64,000 nt of DNA from JAAZHD01 sp012510895 (GTDB lineage: Bacteria > Bacillota > Clostridia > Caldicoprobacterales > DTU083), in NCBI GenBank assembly GCA_050951465.1, contig JBMNJC010000021.1, positions 1 to 64,000 on the forward strand, read 5' to 3'. Shown one piece after another: positions 34,979 to 43,689 of this stretch (positions are counted from its first letter, which is position 1; every line of letters begins with the position of its first letter). The notes under the pieces were generated by a model. That model was not told the origin of the DNA, made no database searches, and worked only from the letters and a program-made list of their open reading frames with translations. A program made the translations under genes and the position numbers.

Positions 34979-35842
34979 CTAGCTCCATCTCTTCTTCTCA
35001 AGCATCCTTATTGTCAGAAAATTAAAGACGCCTGCAAAAGAGATATAATAGATAATCGGGCTGATACTGAAAATACCCATGGCAAAATCATCATAACGGC
35101 TGAGCAGGGAAAACCAGTTAAGAACTCTGGCAATAAAACCTGAATAGAAGGAAGGCTTAATGATATAACCTGCTGCTATAGCCAAAACACCTGCCAGTAA
35201 AATTCCTCCGCTTACATACCAGTTGCGGGTAGCCATATAAAAGATAAAGGCAATGGCTGCTGCCAGAATTGCCGCAAAGATCATTCCTGAAGTACGATCA
35301 GTAGGCAGGCTGTTGATAATTGCATCAATGAACCAAAGCAGAAGCAGGGCTGAAAAGGTTACTACAGCTGCTATTACCTGACTTTCCGTAGTTGATGAAA
35401 TGAACAGCCCCACGGCAATCAATGCACAGCCGAAAAGGAAAAATCCTATATAACCGCCGATAATTTCACCCCAGTTAATGCTTCCCATAGTTGTGAGTAT
35501 AATAGGATAAATGAACGAAATTATCAGGGTCAGCAGGAAAACAAGAACTGCTCCAAAATACTTGCCCAGCACAATTTTAACCAGGCTGAGGGGACTGGTC
35601 AAAAGCAGCTGATCGGTTTTTTGCCTGGCCTCCTCTGCGATAAGACGCATGGTGAGAATAGGAACTACCAATAAAAACACAAATGTAATATTGGAAAGTA
35701 CATCAATATACTGGGGACTTGCCATCATAAGGTTGCTCAGAACAAAAAACAAACCTACAAAGAACAATAAACATGCCATAAAAATATAACCTGTCATGGA
35801 TTTAAAATAAGTTAATAATTCCTTCTTAATTATAGCTAACAT
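34979..35842 (-). CDS. ABC-2 type permease (GldF-like)
   Basis: A 287-residue integral membrane protein with about six helices. It begins MLAIIKKELLTYFKSMTGYIFM, the usual start of GldF-type permeases, has MRLIAEEARQKTDQLLLTSPLSLVKIVLGKY in the first cytoplasmic loop, and a final membrane pair before MLEKKRWS. Next to the ATPase (2-nt gap) and GldG it makes a complete exporter core. Confidence 0.88.
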   Translation of the reverse strand: MLAIIKKELLTYFKSMTGYIFMACLLFFVGLFFVLSNLMMASPQYIDVLSNITFVFLLVVPILTMRLIAEEARQKTDQLLLTSPLSLVKIVLGKYFGAVLVFLLTLIISFIYPIILTTMGSINWGEIIGGYIGFFLFGCALIAVGLFISSTTESQVIAAVVTFSALLLLWFIDAIINSLPTDRTSGMIFAAILAAAIAFIFYMATRNWYVSGGILLAGVLAIAAGYIIKPSFYSGFIARVLNWFSLLSRYDDFAMGIFSISPIIYYISFAGVFNFLTIRMLEKKRWS

Positions 35843-35843
35843 A

Positions 35844-36791
35844 TCAGCTTACCCCCTCTTCCCGTGTGGTCACCTGCAGGAAAATTTCCTCCAGGGTCAT
35901 ATCCATGGATTTCATCATCAGTATAGGATAAGAGGCTCTGCTCATGGCATTGAATAAAGGCTTCCTGATATCCACATTGGGGTCAGCTTCTACTATTACA
36001 TCCACGGTTCCGGGTTCCCGGCTGCCCTGAGATTCAGCCTGCTTAACCCCTTCAATTTCATTAATGGCTTTCAGTACCTGTTTTTCCTGGCCGGCAATTC
36101 GCAGATTCAGTCTGCTGCTGTCTACCAGGCCTTTTGATAAGTTTTCCGGCGTATCACTGGCTACAATTTTTCCTTTATTGATAATAATGATACGTTCACA
36201 GACCGCATTAACCTCAGGCAGAATATGAGAGCTCAGAATAATTGTATGGTGTTTTCTGAGAGAACTTATGAGCTTTCGAATCTCTATAATCTGATTGGGG
36301 TCAAGACCTACTGTGGGCTCATCCAGTATAAGCACCTCCGGATTGCCAATAAGCGCCTGAGCCAGTCCGACACGCTGTTTATAACCCTTGGATAAGTTTT
36401 TTATCAGACGCCCCCGAACATCAGCAATCTTTACCAGATCCATGATTTTTTCCATGCTGTTTTTTCTTTCACTGCCGGTAACATTCTTAATATCAGCTAC
36501 AAAATTCAAGTATTCGGTAACGGTCATATCACCATACAGCGGCGGAAATTCAGGCAGATAACCAATCATTTTCTTGGCTTCTTCCGGCTGCTCTAAAACA
36601 TCTATGCCGTTAATCAAGGCCTGTCCGTCTGTTGCAGATATATACCCGGTCAAAATATTCATAACCGTTGATTTTCCTGCTCCGTTAGGACCAAGAAAAC
36701 CCAGAATCTCGCCGTTTTCCACTGTAAAATTAATGGAATCAACGGCAAGATGCTGCCCGTATCGCTTAGTCAAATTTTTAACTTCGATCAA
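35844..36791 (-). CDS. ABC transporter ATP-binding protein (GldA-like)
   Basis: A 315-residue ATPase: Walker A GPNGAGKST (about 34-42), Q-loop GYLPEFPPLYGDM, signature NLSKGYKQRVGLAQAL, Walker B VLILDEPTVGLDP and H-loop ILSSHILPE. The C-terminal extension from about residue 215 (LRIAGQEKQVLKAINEIEG) is the regulatory tail common to ABC-2 exporter ATPases. It is first in the four-gene operon 36791-32037. Confidence 0.93.
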   Translation of the reverse strand: MIEVKNLTKRYGQHLAVDSINFTVENGEILGFLGPNGAGKSTVMNILTGYISATDGQALINGIDVLEQPEEAKKMIGYLPEFPPLYGDMTVTEYLNFVADIKNVTGSERKNSMEKIMDLVKIADVRGRLIKNLSKGYKQRVGLAQALIGNPEVLILDEPTVGLDPNQIIEIRKLISSLRKHHTIILSSHILPEVNAVCERIIIINKGKIVASDTPENLSKGLVDSSRLNLRIAGQEKQVLKAINEIEGVKQAESQGSREPGTVDVIVEADPNVDIRKPLFNAMSRASYPILMMKSMDMTLEEIFLQVTTREEGVS

Positions 36792-36923
36792 AAGTATCCC
36801 CCCTGTTTATAATGCTGTATTGCTTTGTCGGCATCGTAATAGTGAAGCAATTATATCTTACGTGTTGGATTATAGCAAAATATTTTAAACAAATTATGAA
36901 TAATCTATTAATAAACAAAAGTG

Positions 36924-38318
36924 CTAAACCCGTTTCCAGCGTACTCCCTGGGGTGTATCTTCCAGAATAATGCCCTCTTTCTTTAAATCATCCCGTATCT
37001 TGTCCGCCAATGCCCAATTCTTCTCAGCCCTGGCCTTTTCCCTTTCCTGTATAAGGGCTTCAATTTCCTCATCAAGCTTGCCTTTTTGTTTGTTCAAAAG
37101 TCCTAATAAACCGGTCAGCTTATTTAGGGTTTCCAGGGAAGCCTGGTGGGCATTTGCAGAAAGGCCTTTGTCTGCACTTGTGTTTATCTCCCTGACCAGT
37201 TCAAAGATAACACCCAAAGCATCTGCCGTGTTAATGTCATCCTCCATAGCACGTTCAAAGTCTGCAGTGAATTCAGGCAGCTTTTCAAGGAATTCCCTTT
37301 CTTCATCTGAAGGGGCTTTGTCCTCTGCATTGCTGATCAGATATTCAAGGTTGTCCCTGGCATTATAAAGACGTTCCAGCGCTGCTTCTGCCTGTTCCAG
37401 CAGTTCCCGGCTGAAATTTATGGGATTGCGGTAATGAGATGACAGCATGAAAAGGCGGACCACTTCCAGGTCAAATTCAGCAGAAATATCTCTTATAGTG
37501 AAGAAGTTGCCCAGGGATTTGGACATTTTCCTGTTATCGATATTTATATATCCATTATGCAGCCAGTACCTGGCAAAGGGTTTCTCGTTTGCCCCTTCGC
37601 TCTGCGCAATCTCGTTTTCATGATGGGGGAATATAAGATCCTGGCCTCCTGAATGTATATCAATGGTTTCACCTAAGTATTTGTTTGCCATTACGGAGCA
37701 TTCAATATGCCAACCCGGTCTGCCTGGCCCCCAGGGGCTGTCCCATGCAGGTTCCCCCGGTTTTTGGCCTTTCCAGAGGGCAAAGTCCATGGGATTCCTC
37801 TTGGCCTTGCCGATTTCTATCCGGGCACCAATTTCCAAATCTTCAAGGCTCTGTCCTGACAGCTTCCCATAGTCTTTAAAGGCATTGGTATCGAAATATA
37901 CATCATTGCCTGCCTGATAGGCCAAACCCTTTTCAATAAGCTTTTGAATAAAAGCAATCATGTCATCTATGTGTTCAGTAGCCTTGGGATGATAATCCGC
38001 CCTGCGGATATAAAGCCCGTCGGCATCCTTGAAATACTCCTCAATGAATCTGTCTGCCAATTCCTTAACAGTTATTTCTTCTTCATTTGCCCGCTGAATC
38101 ATTTTATCGTCAATATCTGTAAAGTTCTGAACAAAGGTAACTTTATAACCCTTATATTCCATATATCTTCTGAAAACATCAAATATTATAAAAGGCCTTG
38201 CGTTTCCAATATGAAAATAATCATATACAGTAGGACCGCAGGAATACATACGTACTTCCCCTTCATGGAGGGGAATAAATTCTTCCTTACGCTTCGTCAT
38301 TGTGTTGTACAATTTCAT
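36924..38318 (-). CDS. cysS: cysteinyl-tRNA synthetase
   Basis: A 464-residue class I aminoacyl-tRNA synthetase: MYSCGPTVYDYFHIGNARPF holds the zinc cysteine and the HIGH-type HIGN; GGQDLIFPHHENEIAQSEG carries the zinc histidines; RKMSKSLGNF is the KMSKS loop. It charges tRNA-Cys. The first 32 bases overlap the 3' end of cysE, so the two are co-transcribed and probably coupled: cysteine precursor synthesis and cysteine charging. Confidence 0.97.
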   Translation of the reverse strand: MKLYNTMTKRKEEFIPLHEGEVRMYSCGPTVYDYFHIGNARPFIIFDVFRRYMEYKGYKVTFVQNFTDIDDKMIQRANEEEITVKELADRFIEEYFKDADGLYIRRADYHPKATEHIDDMIAFIQKLIEKGLAYQAGNDVYFDTNAFKDYGKLSGQSLEDLEIGARIEIGKAKRNPMDFALWKGQKPGEPAWDSPWGPGRPGWHIECSVMANKYLGETIDIHSGGQDLIFPHHENEIAQSEGANEKPFARYWLHNGYINIDNRKMSKSLGNFFTIRDISAEFDLEVVRLFMLSSHYRNPINFSRELLEQAEAALERLYNARDNLEYLISNAEDKAPSDEEREFLEKLPEFTADFERAMEDDINTADALGVIFELVREINTSADKGLSANAHQASLETLNKLTGLLGLLNKQKGKLDEEIEALIQEREKARAEKNWALADKIRDDLKKEGIILEDTPQGVRWKRV

Positions 38319-38976
38319 GATTTAATCTTGCCTCCAATTCTTGCACCTTTTTTTCCAAGTCCAATAAGCAGATAGTAAGCCGCCGAAAAGCATCATTAAC
38401 CGGATCAGGCATGGCGGTATGATCGAAATCCAGACAGCCCTCCTTCTCCTTCACCCTTTTATTGTCCTTCTTTACTACCCTGCCGGGAACCCCTACTACC
38501 GTTGAATTAGGCGGTACCTCTTTCAACACCACTGAGCCGGCGCCGATTTTTGCATAGTCGCCAACCCGGAAAGGCCCTAAAATCATGGCTCCGGCACTGA
38601 TTATCACATTATTGCCGATGGTGGGATGCCGCTTTCCGGTCTCCTTGCCTGTTCCGCCCAGGGTAGCACCCTGGTATATTGTAACATTATCGCCTATTTC
38701 AGTAGTTTCTCCGATTACTACACCCATTCCATGATCTATGAAAATTCCTTTACCGATTTTGGCTGCAGGGTGAATTTCCACCCCTGTTAAAAAGCGGTTA
38801 AACTGGGACAGCATCCGGGCCAGCAGTTTTAAGCGATGACGGTAAAGCCAATGAGCTGCCCGATGCATCAAAATAGCATGAAAACCTGAATAACACAGTA
38901 TAACTTCCAGGACATTACGGGCAGCCGGATCCCGTTCCAGTACTGCCCGAATATCTGCTTTTATAATCTCGAACAC
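38287..38976 (-). CDS. cysE: serine O-acetyltransferase
   Basis: A 229-residue left-handed beta-helix acetyltransferase of the short EpsC/SrpH type: LEVILCYSGFHAILMHR, RFLTGVEIHPAAKIGKGIFIDHGMGVVIGET, NVTIYQGATLGGTGKETGKRHPTIG, then VLKEVPPNSTVVGVPGRVVK. The hexapeptide repeats run from about 68 to 165. It makes O-acetylserine for cysteine synthesis. The C-terminal tail (about 170-229) is longer than the core needs and overlaps cysS. Confidence 0.95.
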   Translation of the reverse strand: MFEIIKADIRAVLERDPAARNVLEVILCYSGFHAILMHRAAHWLYRHRLKLLARMLSQFNRFLTGVEIHPAAKIGKGIFIDHGMGVVIGETTEIGDNVTIYQGATLGGTGKETGKRHPTIGNNVIISAGAMILGPFRVGDYAKIGAGSVVLKEVPPNSTVVGVPGRVVKKDNKRVKEKEGCLDFDHTAMPDPVNDAFRRLTICLLDLEKKVQELEARLNHEIVQHNDEA

Positions 38977-39030
38977 AATAGTCCCCCTATTTAACTTATG
39001 TCTCTCAGTCCAATTTGGATCAGTTCCGGC

Positions 39031-39954
39031 TCAGACGCGCAGGGCTTTCGCAAGCCATGCAAAAAACTCTTTTATCGCATCAAAAATTTTCTGGAAGAAA
39101 CCTTTATTTGCCTCAATGGTCTCCTTGGCTTTCTGAAGGCCTTTGCTGATTTTTTCCAGCTGCTTTGATACGTTTTCCACGCTGAGATCCAGTTTGCTGA
39201 TCCGTTCCATTAATTTCGCCAACGCTTCAATATGTTCATCTGTGATATTAATATTTAAGTCTCCTGCAATATTGATAATAATCTGCCGGATCTGCTCAGG
39301 ATCTGTGATCTTTTCCCGAATAATACGCTCTTTAATCTTCTGAACCAGAGATGCTGCTTCGTCCTGACCTATATCCTCTCCCAGCTCACCGGTTGTCACC
39401 ATTTCTTCATTGGCAATTTTCTTAGCTTCTTCTGATAATTCTTCTCCGATGGCTTCTTCAAATGCCTTCATGATACCGGTAAGTGCGGCCGTTCCTGATA
39501 CTGAAAAAGGCGCAGCTGCAATAACCCTGGCATCCTCAATTCCGGCAGTAACCATTGCATTGGCATACATTTCCTTGGTAACCCAATTAATATTGTGAGT
39601 TTCCACGGATATGCCCTCGCCTTCTTCCAGAATTTCAACATATGCAGATGATATGGCCCGCTTTCCTATTTTTTCATCTGATACCAGCCCTCCCAGGTAG
39701 TCCCTTTCTTCCTGGTTGGTCACCTCCAGCATAAGGGCCTCTCCTTCTTTTACTCCGAAAAGAGCCAGTATCTGGGCTCTTTGATCCTCGTTCAGATTTG
39801 CGCCCAGGCTGACAACCTTTTTCCCCTCAACACTGTCAGCCAGTGCCAGGTTGGAAAAACTGAAGGAAACAAGGAGTGCCAGCAATACTGCCAAGGTTCT
39901 TCTTAAAAATTTCTTTGTTATTCTATTATATGATTTTCTGTTTTCCACAGTCAT
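39031..39954 (-). CDS. secreted DUF1002 (YpuA-like) protein
   Basis: A 307-residue protein with a signal peptide: basic start, hydrophobic core TLAVLLALLVSFSFSNLALA and a probable cleavage after ALA near residue 39. DUF1002 follows, with VVSLGANLNEDQRAQILALFGV, SAYVEILEEGEGISVETHNINWVT and AAPFSVSGTAALTGIMKAFE, then a charged helical region (190-285) and a hydrophobic aromatic end (FFQKIFDAIKEFFAWLAKAL). Function unknown. It occupies the place between ispF and cysE where Bacillus has gltX. Confidence 0.85.
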   Translation of the reverse strand: MTVENRKSYNRITKKFLRRTLAVLLALLVSFSFSNLALADSVEGKKVVSLGANLNEDQRAQILALFGVKEGEALMLEVTNQEERDYLGGLVSDEKIGKRAISSAYVEILEEGEGISVETHNINWVTKEMYANAMVTAGIEDARVIAAAPFSVSGTAALTGIMKAFEEAIGEELSEEAKKIANEEMVTTGELGEDIGQDEAASLVQKIKERIIREKITDPEQIRQIIINIAGDLNINITDEHIEALAKLMERISKLDLSVENVSKQLEKISKGLQKAKETIEANKGFFQKIFDAIKEFFAWLAKALRV

Positions 39955-39978
39955 ACACTTCCTTTCAGAAATTTGACT

Positions 39979-40455
39979 TTATTCAGGACGCCTGATTAAT
40001 ACTGCTGCTTGTGCCGCTATTCCCTCCCCTCTGCCTGTAAAACCCAGTTTTTCCGTTGTGGTCGCTTTTATATTTACACATGTTTTATCTATGCCCAAAC
40101 AGTTAGAAATATGTGCCTGCATCATAGGAATAAAGGGCATCATTTTAGGTTTTTCTGCAATTATAATAGCATCAATATTCACAATATTCCAGTTTTCATA
40201 TTTAAGCATCTGATTAACTTTTTCGAGTAAGATAAGGCTGGAAATATTCCGGTATGATTCGTCATTATCCGGAAAACAGCGGCCTATATCGCCCATGCCT
40301 GCCGCTCCCAGCAAGGCATCCATAATTGCATGAAGCAGAACATCTGCATCCGAGTGCCCGAGCAAACCTTTTTCCCAGGGGATTTCAACACCGCCAATGA
40401 TTAGAGGCCGGTTTTCCGTTAATTTGTGTACATCGAAGCCTATGCCTATTCTCAT
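39979..40455 (-). CDS. ispF: 2-C-methyl-D-erythritol 2,4-cyclodiphosphate synthase
   Basis: A 158-residue trimeric enzyme of the MEP isoprenoid pathway: GFDVHKL at the start with metal ligands Asp and His, LLGHSDADVLLHAIMDALLGAAGMGDIG, FPDNDESY, and KATTTEKLGFTGRGEGIAAQA at the end. Its start overlaps the ispD stop (ATGA), so ispD and ispF are coupled. Confidence 0.97.
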   Translation of the reverse strand: MRIGIGFDVHKLTENRPLIIGGVEIPWEKGLLGHSDADVLLHAIMDALLGAAGMGDIGRCFPDNDESYRNISSLILLEKVNQMLKYENWNIVNIDAIIIAEKPKMMPFIPMMQAHISNCLGIDKTCVNIKATTTEKLGFTGRGEGIAAQAAVLIRRPE

Positions 40456-41147
40456 AAATTTTTCCCCCTGCCCAATAAAATTTGTTCTGCAAAAAGCATA
40501 TCTTCCTGTGTGGTAATTTTAATATTATCATAGCCGCCTTCAAATAATATTACCCGATGTCCCAATCTCTCAACCAAAGAACTGTCATCTGTGCCGAGAA
40601 ATGCTTCCTGCTCAGCTTTTATGTGTGCTTCTTTTAAAAGATCGAATCGAAATGCCTGCGGCGTCTGAACGCTCCACAGCCTGCTGCGGTCCAGGGTGGC
40701 TGCCGCAAAGCCGTTTTGATCAATTTCCTTTATGGTATCCTTGGAAGGCATGCCTGATACTGAAGCACCATACTGACGAGCCAGTTTAACTGACTTTTCT
40801 ATTACAGATGCCGTAACCAGAGGCCGGACACCATCATGAACCACCACAATCTCACAGTGTTCAATCATTTTAAGGGCATTGAATACAGAATCCTGCCTTT
40901 CATTTCCCCCTCTTGTTACAAAAAGCGGTTTTTCTATAACTCCGTGCTTCCCAAGGTTTCTATAAAAGGTCTCTTCACTGTCAGCGGAAATAACCACCGC
41001 ATCTATGGACGGCGCTGCATCAAAAGCGGATAAGGTATGAGACAGTATCGGTTTCCCGGCCAAAATTGCATATTGTTTTGGAACCGGGCTCTTCATTCTC
41101 CTGCCTTTTCCTGCAGCCACAATTACTGCAATTACCGGATAATTCAT
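40452..41147 (-). CDS. ispD: 2-C-methyl-D-erythritol 4-phosphate cytidylyltransferase
   Basis: A 231-residue nucleotidyltransferase: VIVAAGKGRRMKSPVPKQY (CTP loop), PILSHTLSAF, VTRGGNERQDSVFNAL, VVVHDGVRPLVT, and QTPQAFRFDLLKEAH. It makes CDP-methylerythritol. ATG 41147 is preferred over the TTG that opens the frame at 41159, because GGGGG lies between them. Confidence 0.96.
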   Translation of the reverse strand: MNYPVIAVIVAAGKGRRMKSPVPKQYAILAGKPILSHTLSAFDAAPSIDAVVISADSEETFYRNLGKHGVIEKPLFVTRGGNERQDSVFNALKMIEHCEIVVVHDGVRPLVTASVIEKSVKLARQYGASVSGMPSKDTIKEIDQNGFAAATLDRSRLWSVQTPQAFRFDLLKEAHIKAEQEAFLGTDDSSLVERLGHRVILFEGGYDNIKITTQEDMLFAEQILLGRGKNL

Positions 41148-41258
41148 AACTACCCCCAATAAGAAAAGGCTGGATTGTAACCCAACCTTTAAGCATGATC
41201 CATGTTTCTATTATATTTCAAATTTTCCTGAAATCAAGTATATATTGGCGGATACAAG

Positions 41259-42362
41259 TCAGGAAACAATGCGCTCTATGGATTTGGGCTTGGCAAAAAT
41301 CATACGCCCGGCTGCTGTCTGAAGCACGCTGGTTACTATAACATCAATGGTATCACCGACATGCTTCTTGCCGCCGTCTACCACAATCATGGTACCGTCA
41401 TCAAGGTATGCTATGCCTTGTCCCATTTCCTTGCCTTCTTTAATTACCTGTACAACCAGTTCTTCACCGGGCAGCACCACCGGTTTGACCGCATTTGCCA
41501 GCTCATTGATATTCAATACTGAAACTCCCTGAAATTCTGCTACCTTGTTAAGATTATAATCATTAGTTATTACCTTGGCGCCAAGGAGCTGACCAAGCTT
41601 TAAAAGTTTAATATCCACCTCTGCAATATCTTCAAAGTCTTTCTCGAAGGTTTTAACCTCTATATCCAATTCTTTTTGAATGCGATTGAGAATATCGAGA
41701 CCGCGGCGGCCCCTGTTCCGCTTGAGAGTATCGGAAGAATCAGCTATATGCCGCAGCTCCCGCAGAACAAAGGACGGAATTATTAAAGGACCTTCTATAA
41801 AGCCGGTCTGACATATATCGAATATCCGGCCGTCTATAATTACACTGGTGTCAAGCACCTTCGGCACTGAAGCCGGAGCCTGGTCTTCCTTGTAAGCCTT
41901 CTCCCTGCCAAAACGTCGGAAAAGAGAAAAGGAGGCAAGTTCTTCACGCCGTTTGACAGCAGTGCTGACACCTATATATCCAAAAAAAACATATAAGCCT
42001 ATTGTCAAAATAATGGAGACCCAGGGCAGTTCAAGACGACTGATGGGATAGGAGATAAGATAAGCTATTAAAAGACCTATAATGAAACCGATCGAACCTG
42101 CTACAATATCGGATATCGGCATTTCTCCAAGCCTGGTTTCTACCCACTCCAAAAGGGAATAAGCATGTTTAATTATGCCGGAAGACATTAAAAAAATAAT
42201 AGTTCCAAATATTAGTGCGAATAAAATGTATAAAACTATATCCTGATATCGGGGAATCAAATTGATGCCAAAATGATTTAAAGCCATATTAACATAGAAT
42301 GCAACACCAAAACCGATAAAGATGCCTGCGAGAGCCAACAGAAAACGAAAAAACTTACGCAC
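41259..42362 (-). CDS. YacL-type PIN/TRAM integral membrane protein
   Basis: A 367-residue protein: four N-terminal membrane helices (about residues 5-135), a PIN nuclease-like domain (VLDTSVIIDGRIFDICQTGF, RRGLDILNRIQKE, VITNDYNLNKVAEFQG, with the acidic residues in place) and a C-terminal TRAM RNA-binding domain (VLPGEELVVQVIKEGKEMGQGIAYLDDGTMIVV). The start is GTG, with a perfect AGGAGGTGAT 4 nt upstream. It is upstream of ispD as in Bacillus. Confidence 0.93.
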   Translation of the reverse strand: MRKFFRFLLALAGIFIGFGVAFYVNMALNHFGINLIPRYQDIVLYILFALIFGTIIFLMSSGIIKHAYSLLEWVETRLGEMPISDIVAGSIGFIIGLLIAYLISYPISRLELPWVSIILTIGLYVFFGYIGVSTAVKRREELASFSLFRRFGREKAYKEDQAPASVPKVLDTSVIIDGRIFDICQTGFIEGPLIIPSFVLRELRHIADSSDTLKRNRGRRGLDILNRIQKELDIEVKTFEKDFEDIAEVDIKLLKLGQLLGAKVITNDYNLNKVAEFQGVSVLNINELANAVKPVVLPGEELVVQVIKEGKEMGQGIAYLDDGTMIVVDGGKKHVGDTIDVIVTSVLQTAAGRMIFAKPKSIERIVS

Positions 42363-42448
42363 TGTATCACCTCCTGAAATTTGTTAATATTATTAACATT
42401 ATACCAGAATTTTATAAGGGATAAATAGGAAAAGAAAAATTAACAGCG

Positions 42449-42958
42449 TCATTCTGACGCCGTTTCTTTTTTTGCCGCTTCGCATAAAGTAATTTTTTCT
42501 ATCATTGATGTTACTTCTTCTACGCAAATGGATGTGGATAAACATATTTCACTGATTAATATCTGTTTAGCATTATTCAGCATTTTTTTCTCAGCGGAAG
42601 ACAGACCTCTGTCATGTTCACGTATCATCAAATCCCTAACGACATTGGCCACCTCATATATATCTCCGGTTTTTATTTTTTCCAGATTGAGGCGATAACG
42701 CTTGTTCCAGTTTTCAGGCAGTGTTTCCCCTGGATGGCTCAGAATATTAACAACTTTATCGATATCAGCATCAGATATGACTTCACGCAAACCAAGTTCT
42801 TCTACGTTCTGAGTCGGAACCATTACCTTCATTCCGCCCATAGGAAAGCTGAGTATATAATACTGGCGCTTTTCACCCAAAATTTCTTTTACTTCTATTC
42901 CTTCTATAATGCCGGCACCGTGCATGGGGTATACCACCTTGTCTCCTATATGGTACAT
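42449..42958 (-). CDS. carD: CarD-family transcriptional regulator
   Basis: A 169-residue protein: an N-terminal CarD/TRCF RNA-polymerase-interacting domain (FHIGDKVVYP-like start YHIGDKVVYPMHGAGIIEGIE, KMMVPTQ-like MKVMVPTQN) and a helical C-terminal DNA-binding region (NWNKRYRLNLEKIKTGDIYEVANVVRDLMIRE, LSSAEKKMLNNAKQIL). It binds the beta subunit and stabilises open complexes, so it affects stable RNA and global transcription. A strong promoter lies 33-61 nt upstream. Confidence 0.93.
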   Translation of the reverse strand: MYHIGDKVVYPMHGAGIIEGIEVKEILGEKRQYYILSFPMGGMKVMVPTQNVEELGLREVISDADIDKVVNILSHPGETLPENWNKRYRLNLEKIKTGDIYEVANVVRDLMIREHDRGLSSAEKKMLNNAKQILISEICLSTSICVEEVTSMIEKITLCEAAKKETASE

Positions 42959-42990
42959 TCATACTGGCCTCCTTCCTTAGAATATTATAT

Positions 42991-43019
42991 ATTATATCAC
43001 AAAAGCTCAGCTGAGTCAA
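42991..43019 (-). promoter_or_regulatory. sigma-A promoter of carD
   Basis: On minus, TTGACT (43019-43014) and TATAAT (42996-42991) are 17 nt apart, directly upstream of carD and back to back with the plus-strand promoter at 43119. Confidence 0.78.
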
Positions 43020-43118
43020 AAAATACTATCCTAACATAATCCAAACTTATTTGTCAATGGTAAAATAAAAAAATAATTTTTATTCTTATTTCTGCAGTAA
43101 TCTAAGCCTCTACCTGCC

Positions 43119-43146
43119 TTGACAAAGACTATGGATGCTATATAAT
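43119..43146 (+). promoter_or_regulatory. sigma-A promoter of the gene at 43182
   Basis: Consensus TTGACA (43119-43124) and TATAAT (43141-43146) with a 16-nt spacer, 36 nt before the start codon. Confidence 0.8.
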
Positions 43147-43181
43147 GAAATTAAACAATGGGCATAGCAGAGGTGAGCCAT

Positions 43182-43595
43182 ATGAAAAATATCAGTTTAA
43201 ATAAGGAAATGTCATTGGAAGAATATCAAAATAAAGTGAAAGAGCAGTTACTCCGGCATCGCAGCATACTGGATATTATAACCAAAAACCAGGAAGCGGC
43301 AGCCAGGGTCAACCGTGCTGTGGCAAAGGCAGTTACAAGCTGCGGCTGCATTGAAATTCATGCTTTGAAACAGGAAATTCCCGAAGACGTATCGCTGGAG
43401 GAACTGGCAGATTATATGAGCAGCCACCTGTACGGCAGTCTGTGTCCCCATTGTGCTTCCATCATAAAAGACGAACTCGGCAATCAGCTGTTTTACATTG
43501 CCGGTCTTGCGAATGTACTTGATATAAATCTTAATGATGTTATGGAGCAGGAAATTAACAGAATGTCCACTTTAGGAAAATACAATCTGCGATAA
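43182..43595 (+). CDS. conserved clostridial protein with paired cysteines (DUF1573-annotated type)
   Basis: A 137-residue soluble, mostly helical protein (start moved from ATG 43158 to ATG 43182, which has AGGTGAG 6 nt upstream). It has a helical first part (QNKVKEQLLRHRSILDIITKNQEAAARVNRAVAKAV), a CGC motif in TSCGCIEI, a CPHC motif in SLCPHCASII and a C-terminal helix pair (NQLFYIAGLANVLDINLNDVM, MSTLGKYNLR). The cysteines could bind a metal. I recall similar clostridial proteins being labelled DUF1573, but the C-terminal part looks more like MazG-type helices; neither was tested. It stands where disA lies in Bacillus, on the opposite strand. Confidence 0.7.
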   Translation: MKNISLNKEMSLEEYQNKVKEQLLRHRSILDIITKNQEAAARVNRAVAKAVTSCGCIEIHALKQEIPEDVSLEELADYMSSHLYGSLCPHCASIIKDELGNQLFYIAGLANVLDINLNDVMEQEINRMSTLGKYNLR

Positions 43596-43623
43596 CAACA
43601 CTTAAAGAAACTTTTAAAAATAT

Positions 43624-43660
43624 AAGCATGACTATGAAATCTTTCATGGTCATGCTTTTT
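43624..43660. terminator. bidirectional terminator between 43595 and radA
   Basis: AAGCATGACTATGAAA pairs with TTTCATGGTCATGCTT (16 bp, one G-T pair) around a 2-nt loop, followed by TTT on plus; the stem ends are A/T-rich, so it may serve radA on minus too. Confidence 0.75.
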
Positions 43661-43689
43661 GCTTCAATGAATCATTTTAAAGCTTTTTC

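Noticed and set aside
38977..39030. A T-box or SAM-type leader upstream of cysE-cysS
   Set aside because: The gap is only 54 nt, too short for either, and shows no specifier or T-box motif.
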